Positions 25,100-34,700 of a stretch of DNA of 44,743 nucleotides are shown one piece after another (within the stretch, counting starts at the first letter, position 1; every line of letters begins with the position of its first letter). The notes below the pieces were generated by a model. The model made no database searches. It was not told where the DNA came from and saw only the letters and a list, made by a program, of their open reading frames with translations. The DNA is from CAZRIP01 sp964600165 (lineage in GTDB: Bacteria > Elusimicrobiota > Elusimicrobia > UBA1565 > UBA9628), in NCBI GenBank assembly GCA_964600165.1, contig CAZRIP010000014.1, positions 1-44,743 of the forward strand, written 5' to 3'. Position numbers and translations under genes: made by a program.

Positions 25100-25473
25100 G
25101 CGAGCCTTCCCGGCGGACGACGGTCGCCTCGACCATCGGCTTCATGGCCGGCATGGGCGCCATGGCTCTGCTTTATCACGGCGTCCGCTGGCATCACCGG
25201 CGTCCCGATCAGGACGCCGTCCTGCGGCGGTTCACCAGGGAGTTCTCGCTGCGCCCCGAGCAGCAGGCCGCGGTCAAGACCGTCCTCGACGACAACGCCC
25301 GCCGGCTCGACGAGCTTCATCGCGAGACGGAGGGCAAGCTCGGGGAGATAAGGAAGTCGATGCGCGCGCAGATGCGCGCCGCGCTCGACTCGGAGCAGCA
25401 GAAGAAATTCGACGAGAAAGCCGCGCGCTGGGACGCCAAGCGCAAGCCGTCCGAACCCAATCACGGAGGATAA
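25096..25473 (+). CDS. Membrane-anchored CpxP/CnrX-like periplasmic sensor
   Basis: 125 residues from GTG 25096, overlapping the anti-sigma stop. The N-terminus carries one membrane segment (about 10-28) with a His-rich patch just after it (HGVRWHHRRPDQD). The periplasmic helical part has FSLRPEQQAAVKTVLDDN and EIRKSMRAQMRAALDSEQQKKFDE, the helical-hairpin pattern of heavy-metal resistance proteins such as CnrX and of CpxP/Spy. Next to an ECF sigma and an anti-sigma factor, this is the position of CnrX in CnrYXH. The signal could be a metal (His patch) or misfolded protein. Confidence 0.75.
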   Translation: MSEPSRRTTVASTIGFMAGMGAMALLYHGVRWHHRRPDQDAVLRRFTREFSLRPEQQAAVKTVLDDNARRLDELHRETEGKLGEIRKSMRAQMRAALDSEQQKKFDEKAARWDAKRKPSEPNHGG

Positions 25474-25474
25474 G

Positions 25475-25966
25475 ATGAGAACCGTCAAGACCGCCGCGAC
25501 GTTGCTCGCGGGCCTGCTATTGCTCGCGGCCGCCGGGGCCGCGCGCGCCCAGGAGGACGAAGGGGACGCGCCGCCGCCGGAGCATCAGATGTCCGCCGCC
25601 AAGCTCAAGGACAAGCTCGGCCTGACCGACGAGCAGGTCCAGAAGCTCGACGCGTCGATGAAGTCCGCCAAGGAGACGATGAAGCCTCTGGGCGAGGCGC
25701 TCAAGCAGGACATGGCCAAGCTCAAGGAGCAGGTCAGGGCCAAGGCCAAGGACGACGAGATCCAATCGACCCTCGACTCCCTTCAAAAAGACCGGACCGC
25801 GCTGCGCGAGGCCATGGAGAAGCACATGGACGAGTCCAAAGGCATCCTCACGCCGACGCAGCGCGCCAAGATGGTCCTCGGCATGGCCAAGGGGCGCAAG
25901 AGCTTTTGGCAGCGCTCGGGACGCGGCAAGGGCAAGGATCGCGACGAGGACGGCAAGAAAGGCTAA
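25475..25966 (+). CDS. Spy/CpxP-like periplasmic LTxxQ protein
   Basis: 163 residues with a signal peptide (cleavage after ARA, about residue 25). The mature part is helical and highly charged. LGLTDEQVQKLDASMKSAKE is an LTxxQ motif, and ILTPTQRAKMVLGMAKGRK is a second such box, as in Spy and ZraP-type proteins. Spy is an ATP-independent chaperone. The C-terminus is a low-complexity Lys/Gly/Asp tail. ATG 25475 has GGAGG 5 nt upstream and is 1 nt after the previous gene. As last gene of the sigma operon it is a likely effector of the stress response. Confidence 0.8.
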   Translation: MRTVKTAATLLAGLLLLAAAGAARAQEDEGDAPPPEHQMSAAKLKDKLGLTDEQVQKLDASMKSAKETMKPLGEALKQDMAKLKEQVRAKAKDDEIQSTLDSLQKDRTALREAMEKHMDESKGILTPTQRAKMVLGMAKGRKSFWQRSGRGKGKDRDEDGKKG

Positions 25967-25984
25967 GGGCCTAAGCGCGTCTTC

Positions 25985-26701
25985 TCAGTCCCAGCAATAG
26001 CCGTAGCGGACACTCTCGCCCTTCGATATTTTTCCGATCCAGACGGTCGTTCGCAGGGAGTAGGTGATGAGATTCCCGCTCTTGCGAACGCTGAGGCTCA
26101 ACGGCGTGTCGTTGGCGGCGGGCGTGGCGGTGATGCGGGTGATCAGCTGCGTCCGGTCGTTCTCGACGACGATGTTGTCGAACACGCTGTCGACGATGCC
26201 TTGCCCCGGGCTGCCCGTGATGATGAAGGTTTTCACGGCAATCTGGGCGGATGATCCGGGGACCGCGGGCTTGCCCGGAAAGAGCGGTCCCTGACTGGGC
26301 GTCGCCGGGCGGTCCGGAACGGCGGCAACGATCGTCTTATGCGAGACGGCCGTCACCAAGGCGTCCGGCGCGGGCGCGGCCTCGGACGCCGCCGCGGACG
26401 CGAACTGCTGTCTCGAGGCGCCGACATCCTGGGGTTGGATCGGGTCCTTCGACTGGTCGAACGCTTCCTTCAAGATCTGAAAGGGCGGCGCGTCCGGCGA
26501 TTTCAACCGCAGCAGGGCGATCACGCCGCTCTCGGCGGCGGACGGCTGTCCGGGCGTCGATGCCATGGACTGGGCCTCCTTTCGAACGCCCTTCAACAGC
26601 TCGCCGACCTCGCCGTTGATCGGGGTCTGCGCGGCGGCGGCGACGGAAAGCGGGCCGAACGCCAGGGCCAATGACGCGAAATTCAGTTTCATCCTTTTCA
26701 T
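25985..26701 (-). CDS. Secreted protein of unknown function
   Basis: 238 residues with a signal peptide (cleavage near AAA/QTP, about residue 25). The first half is Ala/Pro/Ser-rich and helical. The second half looks like beta strands: AQIAVKTFIITGSPGQGIVDSVFDNIVVENDRT, then QLITRITATPAAND (given here as two parts of one region) and VRYGYCWD at the end. No known domain is recognised. TAGACT (26708-26713) lies 6 nt upstream of ATG and there is no Shine-Dalgarno sequence, so it is predicted leaderless. It stands alone and converges with the sigma operon. Confidence 0.65.
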   Translation of the reverse strand: MKRMKLNFASLALAFGPLSVAAAAQTPINGEVGELLKGVRKEAQSMASTPGQPSAAESGVIALLRLKSPDAPPFQILKEAFDQSKDPIQPQDVGASRQQFASAAASEAAPAPDALVTAVSHKTIVAAVPDRPATPSQGPLFPGKPAVPGSSAQIAVKTFIITGSPGQGIVDSVFDNIVVENDRTQLITRITATPAANDTPLSLSVRKSGNLITYSLRTTVWIGKISKGESVRYGYCWD

Positions 26702-26725
26702 GATCTTAGTCTAGCAAAACGGGCC

Positions 26726-27832
26726 TCAAGCCGGACGCAGGACCAGCAGCGTGATCTCGGCGGGAACAGCGAAGCGGTGCGGCGGGCCCCAGTAGCCCGT
26801 CCCCGAATTGACGTAAAGCCAGAGGCGGCCGTGCTTGTGGAGGCCTCGCCGGTAGCGGTGGGCCAGCCCGACGATCACGCTGAACGGGAAGAACTGGCCG
26901 CCGTGCGTGTGGCCGGAGAGCTGGAGATCGAAGCCCGCGGGCTCGGACTGCTCATAAGCGTCCGGCCGGTGCGCGAGCAGGAGCTTGAAGTCCGCCTCGC
27001 CGGCCGCGGCGACCTCCGACGCGTCGCCGCGATGAGCCGGGACGAAGGAGAGCGCGGCGGGATCCGGGATCCCCCCCACGAGCAGGCGCGCTCCGTCTTT
27101 TTCCACGATCTTTCCTTCTCCGATCAGCGGCGTGAGCCCGAGTTCCTTCATCTTCCGCACCCACGGCTCGGCGCCCCAGTAATACTCGTGGTTGCCGGTC
27201 ACGTAGTACACGCCGAGCGGCGCGCGCAGGCGCGCCAGCGGCGCGACGTGGGCGGCCAGATGCTCGACGGCGCCGTCGGCGATGTCGCCGGTGAGAGCCA
27301 CGAGATCGGGCTCGAGCGACAAGACGTCGTCGACGACGGCGCCCACGTAGTCCTTGGCGATCATGGGCCCGACGTGGAGGTCGCTGACCTGGACTATCCG
27401 CAGGCCCGCGAGCGCCTCGGGCAAGCCCGAGATCGGGACGCTCACTTCCCGCACGACGGGCCCCGCGAGGGCCTGCCGCAAGCCGAGCGCGGCCAACAGC
27501 GCCGAGACCGCGAGGACGCCGAGCATGAGCGCCCGCGGCGGAGCCGCCGAACGCGCGAGCGCGGCGAGGTCCACCGGCAGCGTCAGCAGCACGAACGTCG
27601 CCCATAAGCCCGTCGCGAAGGCCGCGACCCAGCCGAACGCCGCCCACGCGCGCGAGCGCGCCGACGCGCCGCGGCGCTGCGCGAGCTGCCAGCCGATCAG
27701 CAGCCAGAAGAACGCGACGTCGACGGACCAGATCGCGGCGAGCGGCGCTTTCGGGACGAGAAAGCCCAGCTCGAGCCCCGTGTAGAGCACGAGCAGGACG
27801 ACGACCGAGACGAAGACCAGCCAGCGGCGCAC
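26726..27832 (-). CDS. Membrane metallophosphoesterase (YkuE/YaeI-like)
   Basis: 368 residues from GTG 27832. Four or so N-terminal membrane segments (within 1-125) are followed by a calcineurin-like domain with all metal-binding motifs: SDLHVG, LTGDIADG, GNHEYYWG, LLAHRP and SGHTHGGQ. Related enzymes act at the membrane face on phospho-lipid or nucleotide-type substrates; this one is not identifiable further. It is the last of a three-gene unit (beta-barrel, HMA protein, this), starting 1 nt after the HMA stop. Confidence 0.9.
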   Translation of the reverse strand: MRRWLVFVSVVVLLVLYTGLELGFLVPKAPLAAIWSVDVAFFWLLIGWQLAQRRGASARSRAWAAFGWVAAFATGLWATFVLLTLPVDLAALARSAAPPRALMLGVLAVSALLAALGLRQALAGPVVREVSVPISGLPEALAGLRIVQVSDLHVGPMIAKDYVGAVVDDVLSLEPDLVALTGDIADGAVEHLAAHVAPLARLRAPLGVYYVTGNHEYYWGAEPWVRKMKELGLTPLIGEGKIVEKDGARLLVGGIPDPAALSFVPAHRGDASEVAAAGEADFKLLLAHRPDAYEQSEPAGFDLQLSGHTHGGQFFPFSVIVGLAHRYRRGLHKHGRLWLYVNSGTGYWGPPHRFAVPAEITLLVLRPA

Positions 27833-27833
27833 G

Positions 27834-28199
27834 TCAGCCTTTGACCGGCTTGAGCTCTTTTACGGGAGAAATGTCCTTGAGCGTGTAATCCGCCCCCATC
27901 CCCATCTTGTCCGAGGCCGTCTTGAGGCTCTTCTGGAGCTTGGCCACGGACACCTTCGCGCCCTTCTTGATCGCGAAGGCGACCGACGAGGCCTTCTGGT
28001 CGACCGAAACGCCCTCGACGCCGTCGAAGGACTTGAGGGTGGTCTCGACCTCGGCCGCGCAGGCCTCGCAGGCGAGCGCGGTCACCTGCGCCTGGTATTT
28101 GCCTTCCTTGAGCGTCTTCGGGGCCTTTTTCGCCGCGGCCCAGGCGGGCGCGGCGGCGAGAATCAGGGAGACGGCGGCGGCGAGCAGCGTTTTATTCAT
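27834..28199 (-). CDS. Periplasmic heavy-metal-associated (HMA) domain protein
   Basis: 121 residues. Signal peptide (cleavage after AWA, about residue 22), then a betaalphabetabetaalphabeta HMA domain with the soft-metal site LACEACAAEVE (C-x-x-C), the FDGVEGVSVDQ turn and the SVAFAIKKGAKV strand. Domains like this bind Cu(I) or Hg(II) (compare MerP, CopZ). It lacks a partner P-type ATPase in the window. It has GAGAGGAAC ahead of ATG and lies 18 bases after the beta-barrel gene. It may carry metal in the periplasm. Confidence 0.88.
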   Translation of the reverse strand: MNKTLLAAAVSLILAAAPAWAAAKKAPKTLKEGKYQAQVTALACEACAAEVETTLKSFDGVEGVSVDQKASSVAFAIKKGAKVSVAKLQKSLKTASDKMGMGADYTLKDISPVKELKPVKG

Positions 28200-28217
28200 G
28201 GCGAGTTCCTCTCCTAT

Positions 28218-29417
28218 CTAGACGAGTTTGACGCGCAAAAAAAGCATGAAGGCGCCGGGCAGCGGGCCGTAAGACGGGCGCAGCGCCCGGGGCAGGAAGA
28301 GCAGGCTTCCAGAGGCGCCGGCGCCCCAGCGTGAGCCCTTCCATTCGGCGAAATCGTACAGGTAGCCGGCCGTGACCTTGCTCGCGGGCTCGGGCCCGGC
28401 CGACGGCAGCAGGTCGTCCTTGGTCGCGCGCTCGGCGCGCGCGAAGCCCGTGTGCGCTCCCCGCCGCGCCGTCGACTCGAGCAGGAACGCGTCGAGCCCG
28501 GGGCCGGGGATGTGGTTGTTGCGCCCCCAAGCGAAGGTCGTCTGCCAATTCCCGTCGTCCCAGGCCCGGTTCCAGGTCGCCGAGGCCGTGACGCGGTCGA
28601 CGTCCACTCCCGGCTCGAGCTGCTCGGGCGAGCGCAGGTGGCCGTAGCTCGCCTGCATCGACCATTCTTGCGATGGATTGTACGTCGCCCGGATCGAGTT
28701 CGAGTCGAAGAGCGGCCGGTCGATGTCCCAGCGATTCTGATCGGGCTCCCGCCCCGTGAAGCGCGAGGCGTCGAGCTTGACGGGGCCCCACGTCCCGCCG
28801 ACGGTCGCCACGCCCATCGCGACGTGCGTCGAGTCGAGCCAGTGATGCGTGATCGGCGCCTCGGGGATCTCCTGGCCCGAAGCGCGGTGCGTGAACGTCG
28901 CGGGGCCGAGCGCGGGCTCGCCCGGCAGCGCCGCGTAGACGAACGCCGAGCCCGCGCCGCCGATCGGCGCGCTGTAGGTCGCGCCGAGCTCGTCGAAGAA
29001 GTCGTGCGGATGCTGGCGGTCGACGAGCGGCGTGACGCCGTCGGTGGTCTCTCCCGATTGGGCGAGCAGCGGATAGCCGTCCTTGCCGATCGTCGCGGGG
29101 TCGAGGCTGAGCATCGCGCGCAGGCCGAGCGTGCCGACCGGCAGCTCCCGGCGCGCCATGCCCATCAGCATGCTCGCGGCGAAGGGCTTCGAGGCGCCGC
29201 GCGGGCCGCCTTGATGATCGTAGGCGAGCTGCGCGAACCCGTGCGCCATGAAGGACCAGTCGCCCCGCATCACGTGAAGCCCTTCCTCAGGGCTCGAGTC
29301 CGGCTGCCACGCCGTCCCCGAGGCCTCTCGGGCCATGGGGTATTGGCCGAGCGAGCCGCCCATGTCCATCGCGCGCGCGAAAGGCGCGGCGAGAGCGAGC
29401 GCCAGCACGCAGTTCAC
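28218..29417 (-). CDS. Outer-membrane beta-barrel protein, unknown family
   Basis: 399 residues from GTG 29417, with a short signal peptide (cleavage after ARA, about residue 16). The mature protein is made of alternating strands typical of outer-membrane barrels and ends in a hydrophobic-aromatic strand (FMLFLRVKLV). Conserved-looking blocks are LVDRQHPHDFFDELGATY and DWSFMAHGFAQLAYDHQGGPRG. I recall this HPHDFF pattern from hypothetical proteins found with metal-resistance genes. TAAGAT 7 nt before GTG predicts a leaderless start. Its unit continues with an HMA protein, so metal transport is possible but unproven. Confidence 0.75.
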   Translation of the reverse strand: MNCVLALALAAPFARAMDMGGSLGQYPMAREASGTAWQPDSSPEEGLHVMRGDWSFMAHGFAQLAYDHQGGPRGASKPFAASMLMGMARRELPVGTLGLRAMLSLDPATIGKDGYPLLAQSGETTDGVTPLVDRQHPHDFFDELGATYSAPIGGAGSAFVYAALPGEPALGPATFTHRASGQEIPEAPITHHWLDSTHVAMGVATVGGTWGPVKLDASRFTGREPDQNRWDIDRPLFDSNSIRATYNPSQEWSMQASYGHLRSPEQLEPGVDVDRVTASATWNRAWDDGNWQTTFAWGRNNHIPGPGLDAFLLESTARRGAHTGFARAERATKDDLLPSAGPEPASKVTAGYLYDFAEWKGSRWGAGASGSLLFLPRALRPSYGPLPGAFMLFLRVKLV

Positions 29418-29427
29418 GGCCGTTATC

Positions 29428-29781
29428 TTAGCGCTTTTTGATCGGCCAAACCGGCAGGCGCGTCGACCGGCGGAGGGCGTCGGCCAGCTCGCCCTCGACG
29501 GCGGCGATGGCGTCGCAGCCGCGCCAGCGCGCGACCTCGAGGATCGTCCAAAGAGCGTCCGAGTGCTCGAGGACGAGGGGCTCGACCTCGACGCCCCGAT
29601 CGATGGCGGGACGGGCGAACCGCTCGAGCCTGTCCTCCAGGCCCTTCGCCCGCTTGGCCGCGACGTGAAGGATCAGGACGACGAACCCCTTGCGGCGGGA
29701 CATCTCGATCACGCGCGAGAACGCGGCCCCGGACTCTTCGCTGAGATCGGTCGAAAACAGGAGGTGCTTCATCTCACTCAT
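29428..29781 (-). CDS. Universal stress protein (Usp), single domain, short
   Basis: 117 residues. KHLLFSTDLSEESGAAFSRVIEMSRRKGFVVLILHVA is the Usp beta1-alpha1-beta2 region, and ARWRGCDAIAAVEGELADALRRSTRLPVW the end of the fold. The usual G-x2-G-x9-G-(S/T) ATP loop is not evident, so it may not bind nucleotide. An in-frame ATG at 29772 is an alternative start. It lies 45 bases after the sensor kinase of the RND operon and may be its last member. Confidence 0.8.
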   Translation of the reverse strand: MSEMKHLLFSTDLSEESGAAFSRVIEMSRRKGFVVLILHVAAKRAKGLEDRLERFARPAIDRGVEVEPLVLEHSDALWTILEVARWRGCDAIAAVEGELADALRRSTRLPVWPIKKR

Positions 29782-29826
29782 TCGTTGGACGATCAGAAGG
29801 CGCGAATGGTGTCGTGGCTCGAGGCA

Positions 29827-30885
29827 TTAGCGCTTATGCCGCTGCCGCTGCGACAGGTCTCGGACCCAAAGCGGTAGGACGAAAGAAAACCGGCTGCCCC
29901 TGCCGGGCTCGCTGTCGATGACAAGGCGCGAGCCGAGGCTGTCGAGGAGGTCCCGGACCACCTTCAATCCGACGCCGAAGCCGCGCGCCATTCGGCGGCC
30001 GCTCGGGCCCCGGTAATAGCCCGCCGTCACGTGCGCCAGTTCCTCCTTCTGGATGCCGATGCCCGTATCCTCGACGCCGACCTCGCAGACGCCGGATTCC
30101 GGCCATGGCGTCACGCGAAGCGTCACCGAGCCGCCGTCGGAAGTGTATTTGAAAGCGTTGCCCAAAAGATTGTTCAAGACCACGGAAAGCGCGTCCGGAT
30201 CGGCCAGCACGGGAACGGGAAAATCGGGCAGCTCGAGCCTCAACTTGACCGCCTTGATTTCGATGAGCGGGCCGAGCTGCGCGACCAGCCCATGCACAAG
30301 AGTGCGCAACTCGGTCCGACGCACGACCGGAGTGAAATGCCCGGACTCGATCCGGTTGAGGTTGAGAAAAGTCGTGACGGAGCTGAGCAGGTGCGTATAG
30401 ACGCGGTCGATCGTCGCGTAGAAGGTCGCCCGCGGCGCGGCTTGGTCGCCTTCCGAGTCCTTGAGCAGGTCGATCGACAGCCGCAGGACCGTCAAGGAGC
30501 TTCCAAACTCGTGGCTGACAAGCGAGACCATGTCGGACTTGAGCTGTGAGACGGCCCGCTCCCGGTCCACCAACTCGCGCAGCCGCGAGATCGCGCCCGA
30601 GAGCACCGCCACGACCGCGAAAAAGCCCAATCGGACCGCCGCGTTCCAATAGGGGATGAGCCAGTGCGAAGACGAGCGGCTGACGGCGATGTCGGCCTGA
30701 AGCCAGGCGGCCGCGGAAAGAACCGACGCGACATAGCCCCAAGGGGCGCCGCAGTACCAGGCGGCATAGCCGATCGGAATGAGATAAAGGACCGACATGC
30801 TGGCCTGTCCCGCGACCAGCCGGTCGACGGCCCAGACCGCGCCGAGCATCCCGAGCGACGCACCGAAGTTGAGCGCTTTTTTCAC
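29827..30885 (-). CDS. Membrane sensor histidine kinase
   Basis: 352 residues from GTG 30885, whose first bases overlap the Usp stop (GTGA). Three to four membrane helices (about 8-105) include the YLIPIGYAAWYCG and IPYWNAAVRLGFF blocks, seen in several bacterial sensor proteins. The HisKA domain has His125 in VSHEFGSSLTVL, the N box is LNNLLGNAFKYTSDGG, then EDTGIGI and GFGVGLKVVRDLL. No response regulator is encoded nearby. The gene is the last strictly coupled member of the TolC-RND-Usp unit. It could tune the pump or its partner genes through a distant regulator. Confidence 0.9.
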   Translation of the reverse strand: MKKALNFGASLGMLGAVWAVDRLVAGQASMSVLYLIPIGYAAWYCGAPWGYVASVLSAAAWLQADIAVSRSSSHWLIPYWNAAVRLGFFAVVAVLSGAISRLRELVDRERAVSQLKSDMVSLVSHEFGSSLTVLRLSIDLLKDSEGDQAAPRATFYATIDRVYTHLLSSVTTFLNLNRIESGHFTPVVRRTELRTLVHGLVAQLGPLIEIKAVKLRLELPDFPVPVLADPDALSVVLNNLLGNAFKYTSDGGSVTLRVTPWPESGVCEVGVEDTGIGIQKEELAHVTAGYYRGPSGRRMARGFGVGLKVVRDLLDSLGSRLVIDSEPGRGSRFSFVLPLWVRDLSQRQRHKR

Positions 30886-31748
30886 GGCGCCTCCGCATGC
30901 ACGACCCAGACCGGGCACGCCGCCCCTCGGATCACCTGCCGCGTCACGCTGCCGCCGACGGCGGCGTCGAGCCGGTCGGCGTGCGGGGCCATCGCGATGA
31001 GGCCGCAGCGCCGCTTTTGAGCGAGCTCGACGATGGCCCGCGCGGGATCGTCGCCGTCCTCGATGACCGTCGCCTCGACTTGCGGGCCGCGGCGGCGCGC
31101 CGCGGCGGCCCATGATTCGAGCCTCGCCCTTTCTCCGGCGATATAATCGGCCAGCGCCTGATCGTAGCCTTCGGGAGAGCCGAACGCCGCGTCGGGACGG
31201 TCGCGATCGAAGCGCGCCACGCGCACGATCGTCGTCGGCAGGCCGCGCCGCGCCGCTTCGTCTAAAGCCGCGTCGAAAGCGCGCTTCGAGGCGTCCTTGA
31301 GGTCGGTCGCGACGAGCACGCGCTCTAGGCGAAACGGGCCGGTCACGTTCGGATTAACGATCACGATCGGCCGCGTCGCGCGCAGCAGAGCTTCCTCGGC
31401 GAAGCTGCCGAGCACGAGACGCTCGAGCCGGCCCTTCGCGTGAGTGGAGACGACGATGACCGCGGCTTGGGCGCGCTCGGCCTCGCCTAGCAGCGCGTCG
31501 ACTCGCCCGGAGAGCGAAGCGTGCTCGGCGCGCACGACGCGCGTCGCCGCGACGCCGTCTTGGCGCGGCGGCAGGTCGAGCGTCGGCTCGGCGAGGTCCT
31601 CATCCGGACCGGCGACGTAGACGGGCTCGACGCGCAAGGCCTGCCCGCGCGTCCAGGCTTTCAGGAATCCGGCGACCGCCGCCCGCGCCGCGGCGCCGTC
31701 GCGGCGCGGATCGATGCCCCAGAGGATCGTCCTCTCACTCTTGCCCAT
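30882..31748 (-). CDS. Tandem-domain universal stress protein
   Basis: 288 residues from ATG 31748. Two Usp domains: about 1-145 (with AAVIVVSTHAKGRLERLVLGSFAEEAL, close to the G-x2-G-x9-G pattern, and IVIVNPN) and about 150-288 (RLERVLVATDLKDASKRAF, LIAMAPHADRLDAAVGGSV). I chose 31748 rather than the frame start at 31799 because the first 17 residues are Arg-rich and lie deep inside the RND gene. The gene overlaps the RND stop by 14 bases. Usp linked to an RND pump and a kinase suggests a stress- or energy-state role. Confidence 0.88.
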   Translation of the reverse strand: MGKSERTILWGIDPRRDGAAARAAVAGFLKAWTRGQALRVEPVYVAGPDEDLAEPTLDLPPRQDGVAATRVVRAEHASLSGRVDALLGEAERAQAAVIVVSTHAKGRLERLVLGSFAEEALLRATRPIVIVNPNVTGPFRLERVLVATDLKDASKRAFDAALDEAARRGLPTTIVRVARFDRDRPDAAFGSPEGYDQALADYIAGERARLESWAAAARRRGPQVEATVIEDGDDPARAIVELAQKRRCGLIAMAPHADRLDAAVGGSVTRQVIRGAACPVWVVHAEAP

Positions 31749-34700
31749 GAGCGGCCGCCTGCGGCTGGCGCGCCAGCATGCGATAAAGGATCGGCACAAC
31801 GAAGAGCGTCAGCGTCACCGAGACCAGCTGGCCGCCGATCACGGCGCGGCCCAGAGGGATGTTCGCCTCCGCGCCGTGGCCGTAGCCGACGGCCATCGGG
31901 ATCAGGCCGAAGATCGAGGCCAACGACGTCATCAGGATCGGCCGCAAGCGCGCCGAGGAGCCGCGGACGATCGCGTGGTCGATCGGAGTCCCTTGCGCGT
32001 GCGAGTGCGCGATGAACTCGATGAGCAGGACGCCGTTGGCGACGGCGATGCCGATCATGAAGATCGCGCCTATCGCGGCCTGGATGCTGAAATACGTCCG
32101 CGTGATCGCGAGCATGACGATGATGCCGACGAGGCCGAGCGGGATCGTCGTCATGATGATCGACGGCAGCATGTAGGAGCGGAACTGGATCACGAGGACG
32201 AGATAGACCAGCACCACGGCGAGCAAGAAGCCCCCGCCGAGCGAGCCGACCGCTTTCTGCATCTGGGAGAACTCGCCGCGCACGCGGGCCTTGTACGTCG
32301 CGGGGATGCTCGTCGCCCCGATCGCCTTGACGATGTCGCGCGAAAGGCCGCCCACGTCGCGATCCTGCGCGTCGAGATAGATGTCGACGACCGGGTCGAG
32401 GTTGACGTGGTTGATCTCGCTCGGGCTCGCGCCGACGTCGATCTTGGCGATGCGCTTGAGCGGCACGGCGCGCGTCTGCTCGGGACCGCGGATCGGGATG
32501 CGTTCGAGATCCTCCATCTTGGTGACCGCGCCTTCCGCGAACTGGACGCCCAGGAAGTACTCGACGCCCGTCTTCGGATCGACCCAGATCAGCGGGCTGA
32601 AGGTCGAGCTTCCCGCGACGGCGCTCAGAACGTTCTCGATGACGCCCTTGGTCGTCAGGCCGAGCTCCTCGGTGCGCTGGCGGTCGATATTGAGCCGGAT
32701 CTCGGGGGCGTCCAGGCGCTGCTGGATGCGCACGTCGACGGCGCCGGGCAGCGCCTTGATCTTGGCCGCCAGCTCCTCGGCCACTTCGTGCGCGACCGGC
32801 AGCTCCGGGCCGGCGATCTGCACGTCGATGGGCGAGCGCAGGCCGCCGTTGAGGGCGGACGTCAGCAAGCCGCCGAGCTCGACGCCGACGTCGGCGTCCG
32901 GGAACTCGGCCTTCATCTTCTCGCGCACGAGCTTGGCGTAAAACTGGGAAGTCCGCTTGCGATCTTCCTTGAGATCGACGATGAAGAAGACGTCCTGGGT
33001 GCCGCTGTTCGGCGTGTACGCCGCCGGAAATCCATAGTACACCCCGGCGTTGGAGATGACGAGCTTGAGGTCGGAGGGCGGGATCCACTCCTTGAGCTTC
33101 TTCTGGACCCGCTCGGCGAAGGCCTGCGTGACCTCGATGCGCGTGCCCGTCCGCAAGCGCAGGTCGAGCTGGAAGCTGCCGGCGTCCGCCTTCGGGAAGA
33201 GCTCCGTGCCGATGCGCGGCGCGCAAACGGCGGCGGCGAGCGTCAGCGAGACGACGACGACCGCGAGCACCGCCTTGCGCGCGGCGAGCGCCCGGGTCAA
33301 CGCGCGCGAGTAGGCGTCGGTGAACCGGTCGACGAGAGCCTGCATGAGCGCCAGGAACTTAGGAAGGTCCTCGCGCTCGGTCGGCTTGAGGAACCGCGAC
33401 GAGAACAACGGCATGACGGTCATCGCCGCGAAATAGGAGCCGATCATCGCGAAGATGACGGCCTTCGCCAGCGCGAGAAACAGCGTCTTGACGATGCCCT
33501 GAAGGAAGACGACCGGGAAAAAGACGATCAGCGTCGCGATCGTCGAGGTGAGCACGGGCATGGCGACCTCGGAGCCTCCCTCGACCGCCGCGCGCATGGG
33601 GCTGAGGCCGGACTCCAGCTTCTTCGAGATGTTCTCGATGACGACGATCGAGTTGTCGACGAGCACGCCGATCGAAAGGGCGAGGCCGCCGAGCGTCATC
33701 GCGTTGATGGTCTGTCCCGTGGCCTCGAGACCGAGGAACGCGGAGAGGATCGCAAGCGGCAACGAAAGAAGGATCGCCAAAGTGGCTCGCGGATTGCCGA
33801 GGAACAGGAAGACGAGCAGCGCGGCCAATCCGCCGCCGATCAAGGTCTCCTCGGTGATGCTGTGGATCGCGTTGCGCACGAAGAGCGACTGGTCGGCGAC
33901 GAGCGTGAACGTGTAGTCCTTGAACCGCTCGTGGAGGTCCAGAAGCGAGGCCCTCACCTGGTCGACGACGGCGAGAGAGTTCGCTCCGGGCTGCCGATAG
34001 ACCGGCACGTAGACCTGGCGCTTGCCGTCGATCGTGACCACGTTCGTCTGGATGGCGCTCGCGTCCTGGGCCTTGCCGACCTGAGACATCTTGACGTTCA
34101 CGCCGTTGAACGCGCGCAGCGGGAAGTCGTTCATCTGGTCGACCCGATCGACCATGCCGTTGGTCGTGATCTGATAGTCGAGGCCGCCGATCTTCGCGTC
34201 GCCGGCCGGCAGGAAAGTGTTGAGGCTGCCGAGCTTGTCGAGGATCTCGACGGGCGAGAGGTTGTACTGGTTGAGCTTGTCGGAGTCGACGTAGGCGATC
34301 GCTTGGCGCACGGTGCCGCCCATGACCGTCGGCGCCATCGCGCCGGGCACGGCCTGCACGACGTTGCGCACGCGGTAGCGCGCCGTGTCGTAGAGCTCTT
34401 TTTCCGTGTGGTCGCCGCTGACGGCGACGAGCGCGAGCGGCACGGACGCCATCGGGTCGAAGGGCAGGATCAGCGGAGGCTGCGTGCCCGGAGGCAGCTG
34501 GCGCAGCACGGACATGACCAGCGAGGCGCATTGCGCGATGGCGGAGTCCAAGCTGATGGAGGAGTTGAAGAAATTGCGGGTGATGCTGACGCCGACGATC
34601 GACTTGGACTCCTGGCGCTCGATGCCGACGGCCGCGCCGGTGTAGAGCTCGAACTGCGTCGTCAGGTCCTGCGCGACGTCCGCCACCGGCATGCCGGCGT

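Noticed and set aside
30886..31113. N-terminal extension of the sensor kinase
   Set aside because: Arg-rich shadow of the Usp gene; GTG 30885 overlapping the Usp stop gives a normal membrane start.
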